This document shows, one piece after another, positions 33,942-47,180 of a stretch of DNA of 54,268 nucleotides. Source of the stretch: Vibrionales bacterium SWAT-3 (lineage in GTDB: Bacteria; Pseudomonadota; Gammaproteobacteria; Enterobacterales; Vibrionaceae). The notes under the pieces were generated by a model. That model did not search any database, had not been told where the DNA came from, and worked only from the letters and a program-made list of their open reading frames with translations. Every line of letters starts with the position of its first letter. The first letter of the stretch is position 1. The position numbers were made by a program, and so were the translations under genes. The stretch spans positions 1 to 54,268 of the forward strand of contig AAZW01000033.1 of the NCBI GenBank assembly GCA_000169995.1. Reading direction: 5' to 3'.

Positions 33942-35890
33942 TATTCCTCTAGTTGAGCTTCTTTCGCACCAACGGCTGGGTGGTAAAGCTCAGATCCAGT
34001 ATCACGGAATTCTTGTGATTTTTGACGCATCCCTTCCAGCGGATTGTCTAGCATCTTGATCTCGATAGCCTGATCAGCGGCTACTTGTTCTGTGTCTTTA
34101 GCATACTCTCTCACTTCCTGAGAAATCTTCATCGAACAGAATTTAGGTCCACACATAGAACAGAAATGTGCGACCTTACCTGATTCTTGTGGCAAGGTTT
34201 CATCATGGAAAGAACGGGCTGTATCAGGGTCTAGTGCTAGATTAAATTGGTCTTCCCAACGGAATTCGAAGCGCGCTTTTGAAAGCGCATTATCAAGGAT
34301 TTGTGCTCCTGGATGCCCTTTTGCCAAGTCAGCAGCGTGCGCCGCTAGCTTGTAAGTAATCAAGCCAGTCTTCACATCCTCTTTGTTTGGTAAGCCTAAA
34401 TGCTCTTTTGGGGTCACGTAACAAAGCATCGCACAACCATACCAACCGATCATCGCGGCACCAATACCAGAGGTGATATGGTCGTAACCAGGGGCAATGT
34501 CTGTAGTCAGCGGGCCTAATGTATAGAAAGGCGCTTCATGACAATGCTCTAGTTGCTCATCCATATTCTCTTTGATCATGTGCATCGGAACGTGTCCAGG
34601 GCCTTCAATTATCACCTGTACGTCATATTCCCACGCCACTTTCGTCAGTTCACCTAAGGTGCGAAGTTCAGCAAATTGAGCCTCGTCATTGGCATCAGCA
34701 ATAGAGCCCGGACGCAGACCATCACCTAATGAAAGTGCTACATCATACTTCGCACAGATCTCACAAATCTCGCGGAAGTGGGTGTATAGAAAGATTTCTT
34801 GGTGATGAGCAAGACACCATTTAGCAATGATAGAACCACCACGAGAGACAATTCCGGTAACACGCTTAGCCGTCATAGGGACATAGCGAAGAAGCAAGCC
34901 AGCATGAATCGTAAAGTAGTCGACACCCTGCTCTGCTTGCTCAATTAAGGTGTCACGCATCACTTCCCAGTTAAGGTCTTCAGCAACACCGTTCACTTTC
35001 TCAAGTGCTTGGTACATAGGAACAGTACCAATTGGCACTGGGCTATTACGTAGAATCCACTCTCGTGTTTCGTGAATATTTCGACCAGTCGACAAGTCCA
35101 TCACAGTGTCGCCGCCCCAGCGGGTTGACCAAACTAACTTCTCAACTTCTTCTTCAATCGAAGAGCTTACAGAAGAGTTACCGATATTGGCGTTCACCTT
35201 CACTAAGAAGTTTCGGCCAATAATCATAGGTTCTGATTCTGGGTGGTTGATGTTTGAAGGGATAATTGCTCGACCTTCAGCAACCTCTTTACGCACGAAC
35301 TCAGGGGTAATTTCTTTCGGTAGGTTTGCGCCAAAGTTATGGCCAGGGTGTTGGTGGTTCAGTTGCTCATCTGCGAACTTCTGACGCCCCATATTCTCGC
35401 GAATCGCAATGTATTCCATCTCAGGGGTAATAATCCCCTTACGAGCATAGTGCAACTGAGTCACACATTGCTCGCCAGTCGCACGACGAATTCTAGGCAG
35501 GTTTCCGTAACGAAGCTCGTCTAAGGTTTCGTCCTCTAGGCGCTCTTTGGTATAAACAGAGCTAACATCATCTAATAGCTCGGTATCACCACGCTCTTCG
35601 ATCCACTGCTCTCTTAGCTTTGGAAGGCCGTTATAAAGGTCTATCTCGTGCGTTGGGTCGGTATAAACACCGGAGGTGTCATAGACGTGAATAGGAGCAT
35701 TAGGTTCAAATACAGGCTCTTTTTTGGTACCACCAACAAGGCTATCAGCGAGTGATATCTCTCTAACTGGGACTTGAATGTCCTCTCGAGAACCTTGGAT
35801 GTAAGCTTTCTTTGAATTTGGATAAGGTTGTACTGATAAAGAATCGATGAAATTCTTCGCTTCCAGTCTTGCTTGTTTACGACTCGACAT
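33941..35890 (-). CDS. thiC: Phosphomethylpyrimidine synthase ThiC
   Basis: Radical SAM enzyme that rearranges aminoimidazole ribotide to HMP phosphate. 649 residues. Visible: NIGNSSVSSSIEEEVEKLVWSTRWGGDTVMDLSTG, the YFTIHAGLLLRYVP strand, EGPGHVPMHMI and the C-terminal cluster-binding motif CSMCGPKFCSM (CxxCxxxxC). It is the first gene of the thiamine operon, with a TPP riboswitch in its leader; its stop overlaps the thiE start by one base. Confidence 0.98.
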   Translation of the reverse strand: MSSRKQARLEAKNFIDSLSVQPYPNSKKAYIQGSREDIQVPVREISLADSLVGGTKKEPVFEPNAPIHVYDTSGVYTDPTHEIDLYNGLPKLREQWIEERGDTELLDDVSSVYTKERLEDETLDELRYGNLPRIRRATGEQCVTQLHYARKGIITPEMEYIAIRENMGRQKFADEQLNHQHPGHNFGANLPKEITPEFVRKEVAEGRAIIPSNINHPESEPMIIGRNFLVKVNANIGNSSVSSSIEEEVEKLVWSTRWGGDTVMDLSTGRNIHETREWILRNSPVPIGTVPMYQALEKVNGVAEDLNWEVMRDTLIEQAEQGVDYFTIHAGLLLRYVPMTAKRVTGIVSRGGSIIAKWCLAHHQEIFLYTHFREICEICAKYDVALSLGDGLRPGSIADANDEAQFAELRTLGELTKVAWEYDVQVIIEGPGHVPMHMIKENMDEQLEHCHEAPFYTLGPLTTDIAPGYDHITSGIGAAMIGWYGCAMLCYVTPKEHLGLPNKEDVKTGLITYKLAAHAADLAKGHPGAQILDNALSKARFEFRWEDQFNLALDPDTARSFHDETLPQESGKVAHFCSMCGPKFCSMKISQEVREYAKDTEQVAADQAIEIKMLDNPLEGMRQKSQEFRDTGSELYHPAVGAKEAQLEE

Positions 35891-36030
35891 AGCATTTTTC
35901 CTTGGCTTTTAGCCATTATTTATTGGGATAAAAATGCTTGACGGATTGATGCTACAAGAGGGATCACGGTAAGAAATACAGTTGTGATCTGGTGATAGAT
36001 CTCTAGAGGGATTCTAGTTAGATATCTACT

Positions 36031-36112
36031 CTTGTTCCCTTCGCAGGTATTAGCCTGATCAGGTTCAACGGATCCCGAGTTAACGGTCTCAGCCATATGG
36101 CACTCCGACAAG
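36031..36112 (-). promoter_or_regulatory. TPP riboswitch of the thiamine operon
   Basis: The minus strand has the closing stem CUUGU/ACAAG and the conserved THI-box pieces in order: GGAGUGCC, GGCUGAGA, GAUCCGUUGAACCUGAUC and AGGCUAAUACCUGCGAAGGGAAC. It lies 140 bases before thiC. The intervening leader contains further self-complementary sequence that could form the expression platform. Thiamine pyrophosphate should repress thiCEFSGH. Confidence 0.96.
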
Positions 36113-36179
36113 TACGATCGAGTATATAAAAACGACTTGGATAAACCAAGCCGAGTTGTTAACAAATCGTAAGAAAGTT

Positions 36180-36563
36180 TTAAGACTTTATCAAAAGTTG
36201 GAAGCCGATCCATGCGGCTGAAATACTGAGTACTACATTAAGCAGCACATTAAGCCCCATCTTGAAAAATGCGCCTTGCTGCATGAGAAGCACGTTATCC
36301 ATCGAAAAAGTTGAGAATGTAGTTAAAGCGCCAAGAAAGCCTAAACCAATGATCTGCCTCCATGGTTCAGTTGCAACCATCTCATTTTCAAATGCAGCGA
36401 TCAATAAACCCATAATCAAAGAACCAACCACGTTAACAGTTAGCGTACCATAAGGAAAACCACGTCCTAGCAGTAGTACACACAGCTCTGAAATCAGATA
36501 ACGTGAACAAGCACCAAATGCACCACCAATGGCAATAAAGCCTAAAATAGATAACTGACCCAT
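36180..36563 (-). CDS. crcB: Fluoride exporter CrcB (Fluc)
   Basis: A 127-residue four-helix membrane protein that works as a dual-topology fluoride channel dimer. Signature: GGAFGACSRYLISEL, YGTLTVNVVGSLIMGLL and GFLGALTTFSTFSMDNVLL. The ATG at 36563 has GGGAGG just before it; a TTG four codons upstream is not preferred. No fluoride riboswitch was found in the 90 bases upstream. Confidence 0.94.
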   Translation of the reverse strand: MGQLSILGFIAIGGAFGACSRYLISELCVLLLGRGFPYGTLTVNVVGSLIMGLLIAAFENEMVATEPWRQIIGLGFLGALTTFSTFSMDNVLLMQQGAFFKMGLNVLLNVVLSISAAWIGFQLLIKS

Positions 36564-36662
36564 GAATCCTCCCAAATAACAGTTCCTATATTCTAGCTTT
36601 ACCGCCGCTAAAAGCGAGGGGGAAACTAAGAATGTATGCGCAAATATTAAACGTTACAGGTG

Positions 36663-38045
36663 TCACTTAACTTCGATATAACCCATTAGTCCTGTTTTCA
36701 TATGTTCAATCACATGACAGTGATACATCCAGCGTCCGGGGTTATCTGCCACAAATGCCGCTTTAGCTCGACCGTTCTTTCCAAGTAACACAGTATCTGT
36801 GTGAAAAGGTTCTTCAATTTTTTTGCCATCTAACTCAAGTACCGTGAACGTATGACCATGAATATGGATTGGATGATGGTATTGAGTAACATTCTTAAGA
36901 TCGAATATATAGGTTTTGCCTAACTCTAATGTAGCGAGTGGGTCCGGAATATTGTCTTTACTCATTCCTTCCCAGGCTCTTTTATTTGTCAGCCAAAACT
37001 TAGGCATGGATTTCCCATCTTTAGAAACCGGCGACACCGCCCCTTCCCACTCAAACACAAAATCGATCTCTTCTGCATTCGCGAGATCTAACTTAGGTAC
37101 TGGATTCAGAGGCAACAAAGGAAGTGCTTTGCCTTCTATGAGCGTGGAATCTACGACTTCAAATTCACACAAGGAAAAAGGAAAACGCCCCTTCATTTGC
37201 AGAACATTCACTCGCTTGCCAGCCTTTGGAGCAATCAGTCCTATGTCAACTCGCATACCTGGACCGATTTTATGTTCAGTCAACTTGTAAGGTGTCTTTA
37301 CTGGGTTGCCATCTATAGCAATAACCCATGCCTGTGCACCTTCAACAGCGATAGGATAGGTGATTGTATTATCGACATTGGCTATACGAAGCCTAGTCGT
37401 TGCGTGCTGCTTTAACAGATAAGTAGGCTCATGTGCTCCATTAACACTACTCCACTCTCCTGGAGTGCCCATACGAGCGCTAAGACGCGGGATCATTAAG
37501 TCCTTCCACTGACCTTGTTTATCGAGATGCCAGTGTTTAAGCATCAAAGCATGCTCTTCATCGAACTGAACTGGAGCACTCTCTTCAACAACAATTAGGC
37601 CGACCAAGCCCATACCAAGTTGTTTAACGCTGTTCATGTGCGGGTGGTACCAGAACGTACCCGCGTCCGGTGGCGTAAATTCATAGACGAACGTTTCACC
37701 TGGCATAATTGGTGGCTGGCTCAAGAAAGGCACACCATCCATTTCGATAGGGATTCTTAATCCATGCCAATGAATTGTGGTTGGTTCTGATAGTTTATTG
37801 GTGAAGCGAATCGTAACTTTTTCTCCCTGTCGACAACGAATTGTTGGCGCAGGGATCTGACCATTGAACCCCAAAACGTTAGTAGTAAACCCAGGTACAA
37901 TTTCAGCAGTCGAAGGCTCAGCAGTTAAGTCATAAACATACCCTCCCTTCTCATCAACCGATCGCTTCATAGAACAAGCAGGGAGAACTGTGAGTGCAGA
38001 TATAGCGAGAGATGATTGAATAAATTTACGACGAGAGATATCCAT
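36663..38045 (-). CDS. Tat-exported multicopper oxidase
   Basis: The 460-residue periplasmic oxidase has a Tat signal (SRRKFIQSSLAISALTVLPAC; the cysteine at 24 could be a lipidation site, though proline at -2 is unusual). Three cupredoxin domains carry the copper motifs: HWHGLRI, WYHPHMN, HPIHIHGHTF and MYHCHVIEHMKTGLMG (type 1 plus trinuclear site). No methionine-rich insert like that of CueO is seen. It could oxidise Cu(I), Fe(II) or phenolics. A Fur-like box upstream suggests a link to iron. It stands alone, 87 bases from crcB. Confidence 0.92.
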   Translation of the reverse strand: MDISRRKFIQSSLAISALTVLPACSMKRSVDEKGGYVYDLTAEPSTAEIVPGFTTNVLGFNGQIPAPTIRCRQGEKVTIRFTNKLSEPTTIHWHGLRIPIEMDGVPFLSQPPIMPGETFVYEFTPPDAGTFWYHPHMNSVKQLGMGLVGLIVVEESAPVQFDEEHALMLKHWHLDKQGQWKDLMIPRLSARMGTPGEWSSVNGAHEPTYLLKQHATTRLRIANVDNTITYPIAVEGAQAWVIAIDGNPVKTPYKLTEHKIGPGMRVDIGLIAPKAGKRVNVLQMKGRFPFSLCEFEVVDSTLIEGKALPLLPLNPVPKLDLANAEEIDFVFEWEGAVSPVSKDGKSMPKFWLTNKRAWEGMSKDNIPDPLATLELGKTYIFDLKNVTQYHHPIHIHGHTFTVLELDGKKIEEPFHTDTVLLGKNGRAKAAFVADNPGRWMYHCHVIEHMKTGLMGYIEVK

Positions 38046-38087
38046 ATTTGCAGCCTTTTAGTAGTAACGACCAAAATGTAACAAAAT

Positions 38088-38106
38088 ATTGAGAATAATT
38101 CTCATA
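38088..38106. promoter_or_regulatory. Fur-like box upstream of the multicopper oxidase
   Basis: TGAGAATAATTCTCA (38090-38104) is a perfect palindrome about its central base and matches the Fur core pattern GAGAATAATTCTC-type (GATAATGATAATCATTATC family). It lies about 45 bases before the oxidase start codon. Confidence 0.6.
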
Positions 38107-38229
38107 AAGAAATGAAGTTTGTGCTTTGGCTATTAATAAAAGAGGCTGAGATAAGTAAGCACTTACATTACATCATCAGAATTAGCGGAACGAGGGAATA
38201 ACTGACTGGAATTTAGACCGGTAAAAAGC

Positions 38230-38262
38230 AAAAAGGCTCTAGCATTTCTGCTAGAGCCTTTT
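38230..38262 (-). terminator. rrn operon terminator
   Basis: AAAAAGGCTCTAGCA and TGCTAGAGCCTTTT form a 14-bp stem with a 4-base loop, 5 bases after the tRNA-Trp 3' end, followed on the minus strand by a T-run. Confidence 0.9.
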
Positions 38263-38266
38263 AATG

Positions 38267-38343
<77 letters not shown>

Positions 38344-38402
38344 AAAACTTTTTGTACTTTAGATTCGAAAAAACCTCGCACTAGCCGAGGTTATCGAATA
38401 AG

Positions 38403-38479
38403 TGGCGGAGTGGACGGGACTCGAACCCGCGACCCCCGGCGTGACAGGCCGGTATTCTAACCAACTGAACTACCACTCC
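38403..38479 (-). tRNA. tRNA-Asp (GTC)
   Basis: GGAGTGG acceptor stem, anticodon loop CTGTCAC with anticodon GTC, GGTTCGAGTCC T-arm and encoded CCA. Lies between 5S rRNA and tRNA-Trp. Confidence 0.97.
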
Positions 38480-38522
38480 GCAGTGGACTACTTGTCGTCG
38501 CTGACAAGTCGTTCATAATTTA

Positions 38523-38642
38523 AAGCCTGGCGATGTCCTACTCTCACACGGGGAAGCCCCACACTACCATCGGCGCTATTGTGTTTCACTTCTGAGTTCG
38601 GCATGGAATCAGGTGGGTCCACAATGCTATGGTCGCCAAGCA
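38523..38642 (-). rRNA. rrf: 5S ribosomal RNA
   Basis: 120 bases from TGCTTGGCGACC to ATCGCCAGGCTT, with the conserved CCGAACTCAGAAGTGAAAC and GATGGTAGTGTGGGG segments. Confidence 0.97.
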
Positions 38643-38733
38643 AATTTTAAAATTCGGAAAGCTGTTTATTGTTCTCTTCAAACTCATTCAAGCGTTTGTA
38701 TATCTGAGTCCATCAAAACCCCTTGGGTGTTGT

Positions 38734-41624
<2,891 letters not shown>

Positions 41625-41861
41625 ATACAACCCGAAAGGGTCTTAGTGTATGGCAACTAACCAAGGTTTTTGGTTGTAACAAGAAGGGTTAGTTCTTATT
41701 ACGTGTTTGCCGGACTCAATTTAATACTCTTTATTTTCACTTTTTAAAAGTGAAGACAAAAAGCCAAGACACTTGAATGTGTTTGTGTTGTGTTTATCCA
41801 AAGGATAAACATTGAGAACTTTTAATTTGATTAACTCGTAGAGTTAATCAGTCAGCTTTCC

Positions 41862-41876
41862 AAATTGTTAAAGAGC
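41862..41876 (-). promoter_or_regulatory. boxA antitermination site in the rrn spacer
   Basis: GCTCTTTAACAATTT on the minus strand is the rrn boxA (NusB-S10 site) placed between the tRNA-Val and 23S genes. The rest of the 317-base spacer 41625-41941 holds only short inverted repeats that look like processing stems. Confidence 0.85.
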
Positions 41877-41941
41877 AAGAGTTTCAAAGTGTTAAACTTT
41901 CAACCCATTTTTAAATACTCTCTTTCGAGAATGCTTAAAGA

Positions 41942-42017
41942 TGGTGGGCGATACCGGGCTCGAACCAGTGACCCCCTGCTTGTAAGGCAGGTGCTCTCCC
42001 AACTGAGCTAATCGCCC
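41942..42017 (-). tRNA. tRNA-Val (TAC)
   Basis: GGGCGATTAGCTCAG 5' end, anticodon loop CTTACAA with anticodon TAC, GGTTCGAGCC T-arm, encoded CCA. Fourth of the spacer tRNAs. Confidence 0.97.
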
Positions 42018-42046
42018 ATAAAAGTTTTAATTCCTTATGGAAGGAA

Positions 42047-42122
42047 TGGTGGAGCTATGCGGGATCGAACCGCAGACCTCCTGCGTGCAAGGCAGGCGCT
42101 CTCCCAGCTGAGCTATAGCCCC
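42047..42122 (-). tRNA. tRNA-Ala (TGC)
   Basis: GGGGCTATAGCTCAG 5' end, anticodon loop CTTGCAC with anticodon TGC, GGTTCGATCC T-arm, encoded CCA. Third spacer tRNA. Confidence 0.97.
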
Positions 42123-42147
42123 ATATTTTTATTTCCTTGGGAGGAAA

Positions 42148-42223
42148 TGGTGGGTCGTGCAGGATTCGAACCTGCGACCAATTGATTAAAAGTCAACTGC
42201 TCTACCAACTGAGCTAACGACCC
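42148..42223 (-). tRNA. tRNA-Lys (TTT)
   Basis: GGGTCGTTAGCTCAG 5' end, anticodon loop CTTTTAA with anticodon TTT, GGTTCGAATCC T-arm, encoded CCA. Second spacer tRNA. Confidence 0.97.
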
Positions 42224-42225
42224 AA

Positions 42226-42301
42226 TGGTATCCCGTAGGGGAGTCGAACCCCTGTTACCGCCGTGAAAGGGCGGTGTCCTAGGCCTCTAGACGAACGGGA
42301 C
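42226..42301 (-). tRNA. tRNA-Glu (TTC)
   Basis: GTCCCGTTCGTCTAG 5' end, anticodon loop CTTTCAC with anticodon TTC, GGTTCGACTCC T-arm, encoded CCA. First tRNA after 16S; only 2 bases separate it from tRNA-Lys. Confidence 0.97.
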
Positions 42302-42424
42302 ACTGCTGATTTATCTCCACTTTAAAAAGTAGAAACAAACTTCGAAGAACTTGGGAGTTCTTCAACTCTTTTCTTTTCTAAACCGTATCAATCTGTGTGG
42401 ACACTTATCGTGAATATCTTCGTA

Positions 42425-43979
<1,555 letters not shown>

Positions 43980-44181
43980 AAGATTTTGTGACTCAACGAA
44001 TACTGGCTTCAAAACTACAAAAAGTAATTCTAAAGCTATTATCATTCCAAAAGAATGATAATGAATTGACTGTGCCGATAATAAATTATCGATTGGTCAC
44101 TCAGTTCATTGAAATCAATGTGATTCCTAAGAATCAATTTTTGATATTCATCAACGAGTGCCCACACAGATTGATAGGTTT

Positions 44182-44196
44182 AAATTGTTAAAGAGC
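44182..44196 (-). promoter_or_regulatory. boxA antitermination site in the rrn leader
   Basis: GCTCTTTAACAATTT on the minus strand, about 200 bases before 16S, identical to the spacer boxA. Confidence 0.88.
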
Positions 44197-44231
44197 TTTT
44201 CCTTTTTGAGCCTCGCTCAAATCGGACGGCC

Positions 44232-44259
44232 ATTTTAGCGATTTAAGTTCTAGTGTCAA
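44232..44259 (-). promoter_or_regulatory. rrn P2-type promoter
   Basis: TTGACA (44259-44254), 16 bases, TAAAAT (44237-44232) on the minus strand, just upstream of the boxA leader. Confidence 0.75.
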
Positions 44260-44359
44260 CCACTATTTTCAAAACTTTTTTCAAGCGCTTAGCTTGGCTA
44301 ATTTGGCTTGCTGATTCGTTCTGGTTTCCTAAGAAGCCATCCCGTGTCAGCGAGGTGGC

Positions 44360-44387
44360 ATTATAGAGATTTCGATCACACTGGCAA
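44360..44387 (-). promoter_or_regulatory. rrn P1-type promoter with AT-rich UP region
   Basis: TTGCCA (44387-44382), 16 bases, TATAAT (44365-44360) on the minus strand. The 40 bases upstream (44391-44430) are A/T tracts like an UP element. The rest of 43980-44507 is the rrn leader and the start region of the divergent gene. Confidence 0.8.
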
Positions 44388-44507
44388 GCCCTTTTTTAAG
44401 TTTTTCTTACTTTTTTGATTGTTCGAGTGTTTTTTGTTCAAAACACGCCATTTTCACTAGTATTATCCATAATTAAAGGCTTAAGGTGCCTATATAAAGG
44501 AGGATTT

Positions 44508-45053
44508 ATGAGTTCAATACGTAGTTACAAAGGTATATCACCTCAGATCGGGCAAGGTGTCTATATAGATACAAGCTCAGTACTTGTTGGTGATATCAAA
44601 ATTGGTGATGACTCTAGTGTATGGCCTTTAGTCGCAGCTCGGGGAGATGTGAATCATATCCATATTGGCGATAGAACTAATATCCAGGACGGTAGTGTTC
44701 TCCATGTTACCCATAAGAATGCTGAGAACCCTGAAGGTTATCCTCTATTAATCGGCAATGATGTCACTATCGGCCATAAAGTGATGCTACATGGTTGCAC
44801 GATTAAAGATCGTGTACTCGTGGGTATGGGCGCTATCGTACTAGATGGTGTGGTCGTCGAACAAGACGTGATGATTGGTGCAGGAAGTTTGGTTCCACCT
44901 AACAAGGTGCTTGAAAGTGGCTATCTATATGTAGGAAGCCCAGTTAAACAAGCACGCCCACTGAATGATAAGGAACGTGCTTTCTTACAAAAGTCGGCTG
45001 ACAACTATGTTCAGAATAAAAACGACTATCTAGACTCTGTGCTTCCCGTTTAA
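44508..45053 (+). CDS. yrdA: Gamma-carbonic-anhydrase-like hexapeptide protein YrdA
   Basis: A 181-residue left-handed beta-helix protein of the gamma-class carbonic anhydrase family. Zinc-binding histidines are visible in VLHVTHKN and GNDVTIGHKVMLHGC. The ATG at 44508 follows AAAGGAGG, a near-perfect ribosome site, so the longer frame from 44415 is rejected. It is convergent with yrdB, with overlapping stop codons, as yrdA and yrdB keep company with aroE in E. coli. The physiological reaction is unproven. Confidence 0.93.
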   Translation: MSSIRSYKGISPQIGQGVYIDTSSVLVGDIKIGDDSSVWPLVAARGDVNHIHIGDRTNIQDGSVLHVTHKNAENPEGYPLLIGNDVTIGHKVMLHGCTIKDRVLVGMGAIVLDGVVVEQDVMIGAGSLVPPNKVLESGYLYVGSPVKQARPLNDKERAFLQKSADNYVQNKNDYLDSVLPV

Positions 45054-45319
45054 AGCGCTTTAATCTGAATTCGATTAGAGGAGTCATACTCCTCTTCTTC
45101 TATTAACTCTTCCGCTAACTCTTCAATATCAAAACGAAGCTCTGCAAAGATAGCCAAAGCTTGTTCGCCGCCTTCGATTTCTTTGTCTGATAATCGTAAC
45201 AACTCTTCAATCGACACTTCACACTCAATCAGTGCGCCTGACTGCTGAGCTGGGAAGATAATAGATTGACTCTCTTCATCCCAATCTTGGATATCTGGGA
45301 ATAGGATTGATTGATTCAT
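45050..45319 (-). CDS. DUF1488 family protein (YrdB-like)
   Basis: An 89-residue acidic protein (FPDIQDWDEESQSIIFPAQQ; ELAEELIEEEEYDSSNRIQI). The family is named by the aroE neighbourhood and by its N-terminal FPD..W pattern. It starts 16 bases after aroE, on the same strand. Function unknown. Confidence 0.82.
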   Translation of the reverse strand: MNQSILFPDIQDWDEESQSIIFPAQQSGALIECEVSIEELLRLSDKEIEGGEQALAIFAELRFDIEELAEELIEEEEYDSSNRIQIKAL

Positions 45320-45335
45320 TTTTCTGAATACCTTG

Positions 45336-46166
45336 TTATATCTCTAGGTTCTTACGTAATTCTCTTAAAATCTGTTTTGTGCCCGGGCGAAGACCACGCC
45401 ACAACATGAAACTCTCAGCCGCTTGCCCTACTAACATCCCCAAGCCGTCATAAGCAGCATGAACACCATTATCTAATGCCCATTGATTGAATACCGTATT
45501 GCCCGAACCATAAACCATGTCGTAGACGACACTATTATCGTTGAAGATAGCTGGAGAAACTTCTGGTAGTTGACCACTTAGACCTGATGACGTGGAGTTA
45601 ATAATGACATCAAAGCCTTCGTTCACATCACTTAGCCCCATCCCTTTTATGTTTCCATGCGAAGCAAACATTTCAGCTAACAATTCAGCCTTTGAACTGG
45701 TGCGGTTAGCCACCACTAATTGCTCTGGCTTTTGATCAAGCAAAGGTTGAATCACTCCTCTTGCTGCGCCACCAGCACCCAGTAAGAGGACTCGAGCTCC
45801 CTCTAATACTACTTGGTGTTGAAGTAAATCTTGAACAAGCCCCTCACCATCAGTGTTATCACCAATGATTTCTCCGTCATCTAGCTTCTTCAATGTATTA
45901 ACGGCACCTGCTAGTTGAGCTCTTTCAGTCAATCGATTAGCAAACTGATAAGCATCTTCTTTAAATGGTGCTGTGACGTTACACCCTCTTCCCCCTTCAC
46001 TAAAAAAGGCTTTAGCTGAGGTAATGAACTGGCCATGTTCTGGCTGCAGTGCTGTATAGGTAAGCTGCTGGTTAGTTTGGCGAGCAAATAACGTGTGGAT
46101 GAATGGCGATTTGCTTTGCCCAATAGGGTTACCGAAAACGGCATAACGATCTACTTGCTGTGTCAT
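45336..46166 (-). CDS. aroE: Shikimate dehydrogenase (NADP+)
   Basis: Reduces 3-dehydroshikimate to shikimate in aromatic amino acid synthesis. 276 residues. Substrate site YAVFGNPIGQSKSPFIH, catalytic lysine in NVTAPFKEDAY, the GDNTDGEGLVQDL loop and the nucleotide-binding loop LLLGAGGAARGV with NRTSSKAELL, which points to NADP. TAAGGAT precedes the start. Confidence 0.97.
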   Translation of the reverse strand: MTQQVDRYAVFGNPIGQSKSPFIHTLFARQTNQQLTYTALQPEHGQFITSAKAFFSEGGRGCNVTAPFKEDAYQFANRLTERAQLAGAVNTLKKLDDGEIIGDNTDGEGLVQDLLQHQVVLEGARVLLLGAGGAARGVIQPLLDQKPEQLVVANRTSSKAELLAEMFASHGNIKGMGLSDVNEGFDVIINSTSSGLSGQLPEVSPAIFNDNSVVYDMVYGSGNTVFNQWALDNGVHAAYDGLGMLVGQAAESFMLWRGLRPGTKQILRELRKNLEI

Positions 46167-46188
46167 ATCCTTACCTAACAGAAATAAT

Positions 46189-46217
46189 AAAAAGGGTCAT
46201 CTATATAGATGACCCTA
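46189..46217 (-). terminator. hemF terminator
   Basis: AGGGTCATCTA and TAGATGACCCT form a perfect 11-bp stem with a T-run on the minus strand, between hemF and aroE. Confidence 0.85.
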
Positions 46218-46243
46218 TCACTATCCCTATAAGGAAGGAAGAA

Positions 46244-47161
46244 CTACCAAGCTCGAGGTTTTAGGTAGTCACTATAAAGCAACGCTTCTGGTGACCCTGC
46301 TTGAGGTTCATAACGGTATTCCCAGCGAGCCAATGGCGGCATAGACATCAAGATAGATTCTGTGCGTCCGCCACTTTGTAGGCCAAATAAGGTGCCACGG
46401 TCATAGACTAGGTTGAATTCAACATATCGACCACGGCGGTAAAGCTGGAAGTCACGCTCACGTTCACCATAAGGTGTCTCTTTACGACGCTCAACAATAG
46501 GTAGGTACGCCGCAGCATAACCTTCACCAACAGCCTGCATGTAAGCAAAACTCTTTTCAAAGCCCCACTCATTTAAGTCATCAAAGAACAGACCACCAAC
46601 ACCACGCGTTTCATCGCGGTGAGGTAAATAGAAGTACTTATCGCACCACTCTTTGTGTTCTTGATACACGTTATCACCAAATGGCGCACACAGGTCTTTA
46701 GCGGTTTGATGCCAAGACTGGCAATCTTCATCGAAAGGATAGAATGGCGTTAAATCGAAACCACCACCGAACCACCAAATAGGGTCTTCGCCTTCCTTTT
46801 CGGCAATAAAGAATCGAACGTTAGCATGAGAAGTTGGGATATAAGGATTTTTAGGGTGGATAACTAACGATACCCCCATCGCCTCAAACTTACGTCCGGC
46901 TAATTCAGGGCGATGAGCGGTTGCTGAAGCTGGCATTGCCTTACCTGCAACATGAGAAAAGTTTACACCACCTTGTTCAAAGACCGCACCGTCGGTCATA
47001 ACACGAGTACGACCACCGCCACCGAGGCGATCGCCAGGTTCGCGCTCCCATGCATCTTCTTTGAATAGTGCACTACCATCAGCTTGTTCAAGCTGTTGGC
47101 AAATCGAATCTTGTAGGCTCAGTAAAAACTGCTTTACTGCTTCTTTATCAATTGCTGACAT
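46244..47161 (-). CDS. hemF: Oxygen-dependent coproporphyrinogen III oxidase
   Basis: Converts coproporphyrinogen III to protoporphyrinogen IX with O2. 305 residues with conserved GDRLGGGGRTRVM, SLVIHPKNPYIPTSHANVRFF, WWFGGGFDLTPFYPF, KEWCDKYFYLPHRDETRGVGGLFFDD and GRYVEFNLVYDRGTLFGLQSGGR (catalytic histidines and arginines). AAAGGAAAG precedes the ATG. It follows tsaC by 19 bases. Confidence 0.98.
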   Translation of the reverse strand: MSAIDKEAVKQFLLSLQDSICQQLEQADGSALFKEDAWEREPGDRLGGGGRTRVMTDGAVFEQGGVNFSHVAGKAMPASATAHRPELAGRKFEAMGVSLVIHPKNPYIPTSHANVRFFIAEKEGEDPIWWFGGGFDLTPFYPFDEDCQSWHQTAKDLCAPFGDNVYQEHKEWCDKYFYLPHRDETRGVGGLFFDDLNEWGFEKSFAYMQAVGEGYAAAYLPIVERRKETPYGERERDFQLYRRGRYVEFNLVYDRGTLFGLQSGGRTESILMSMPPLARWEYRYEPQAGSPEALLYSDYLKPRAW

Positions 47162-47180
47162 TTACTTTCCTTTGCAGGGT

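Noticed and set aside
35920..36213. A 97-codon open frame covering the TPP riboswitch
   Set aside because: It lies across a structured, conserved regulatory RNA and has no family likeness.
36564..36662. A fluoride riboswitch upstream of crcB
   Set aside because: None of the conserved fluoride-aptamer segments is present in the 100 bases before the start.
38109..38198. A 29-codon ORF (ATG at 38109) just downstream of the Fur-like box on the plus strand
   Set aside because: No ribosome site, no recognisable sequence and no terminator of its own; the box is better placed for the oxidase gene.
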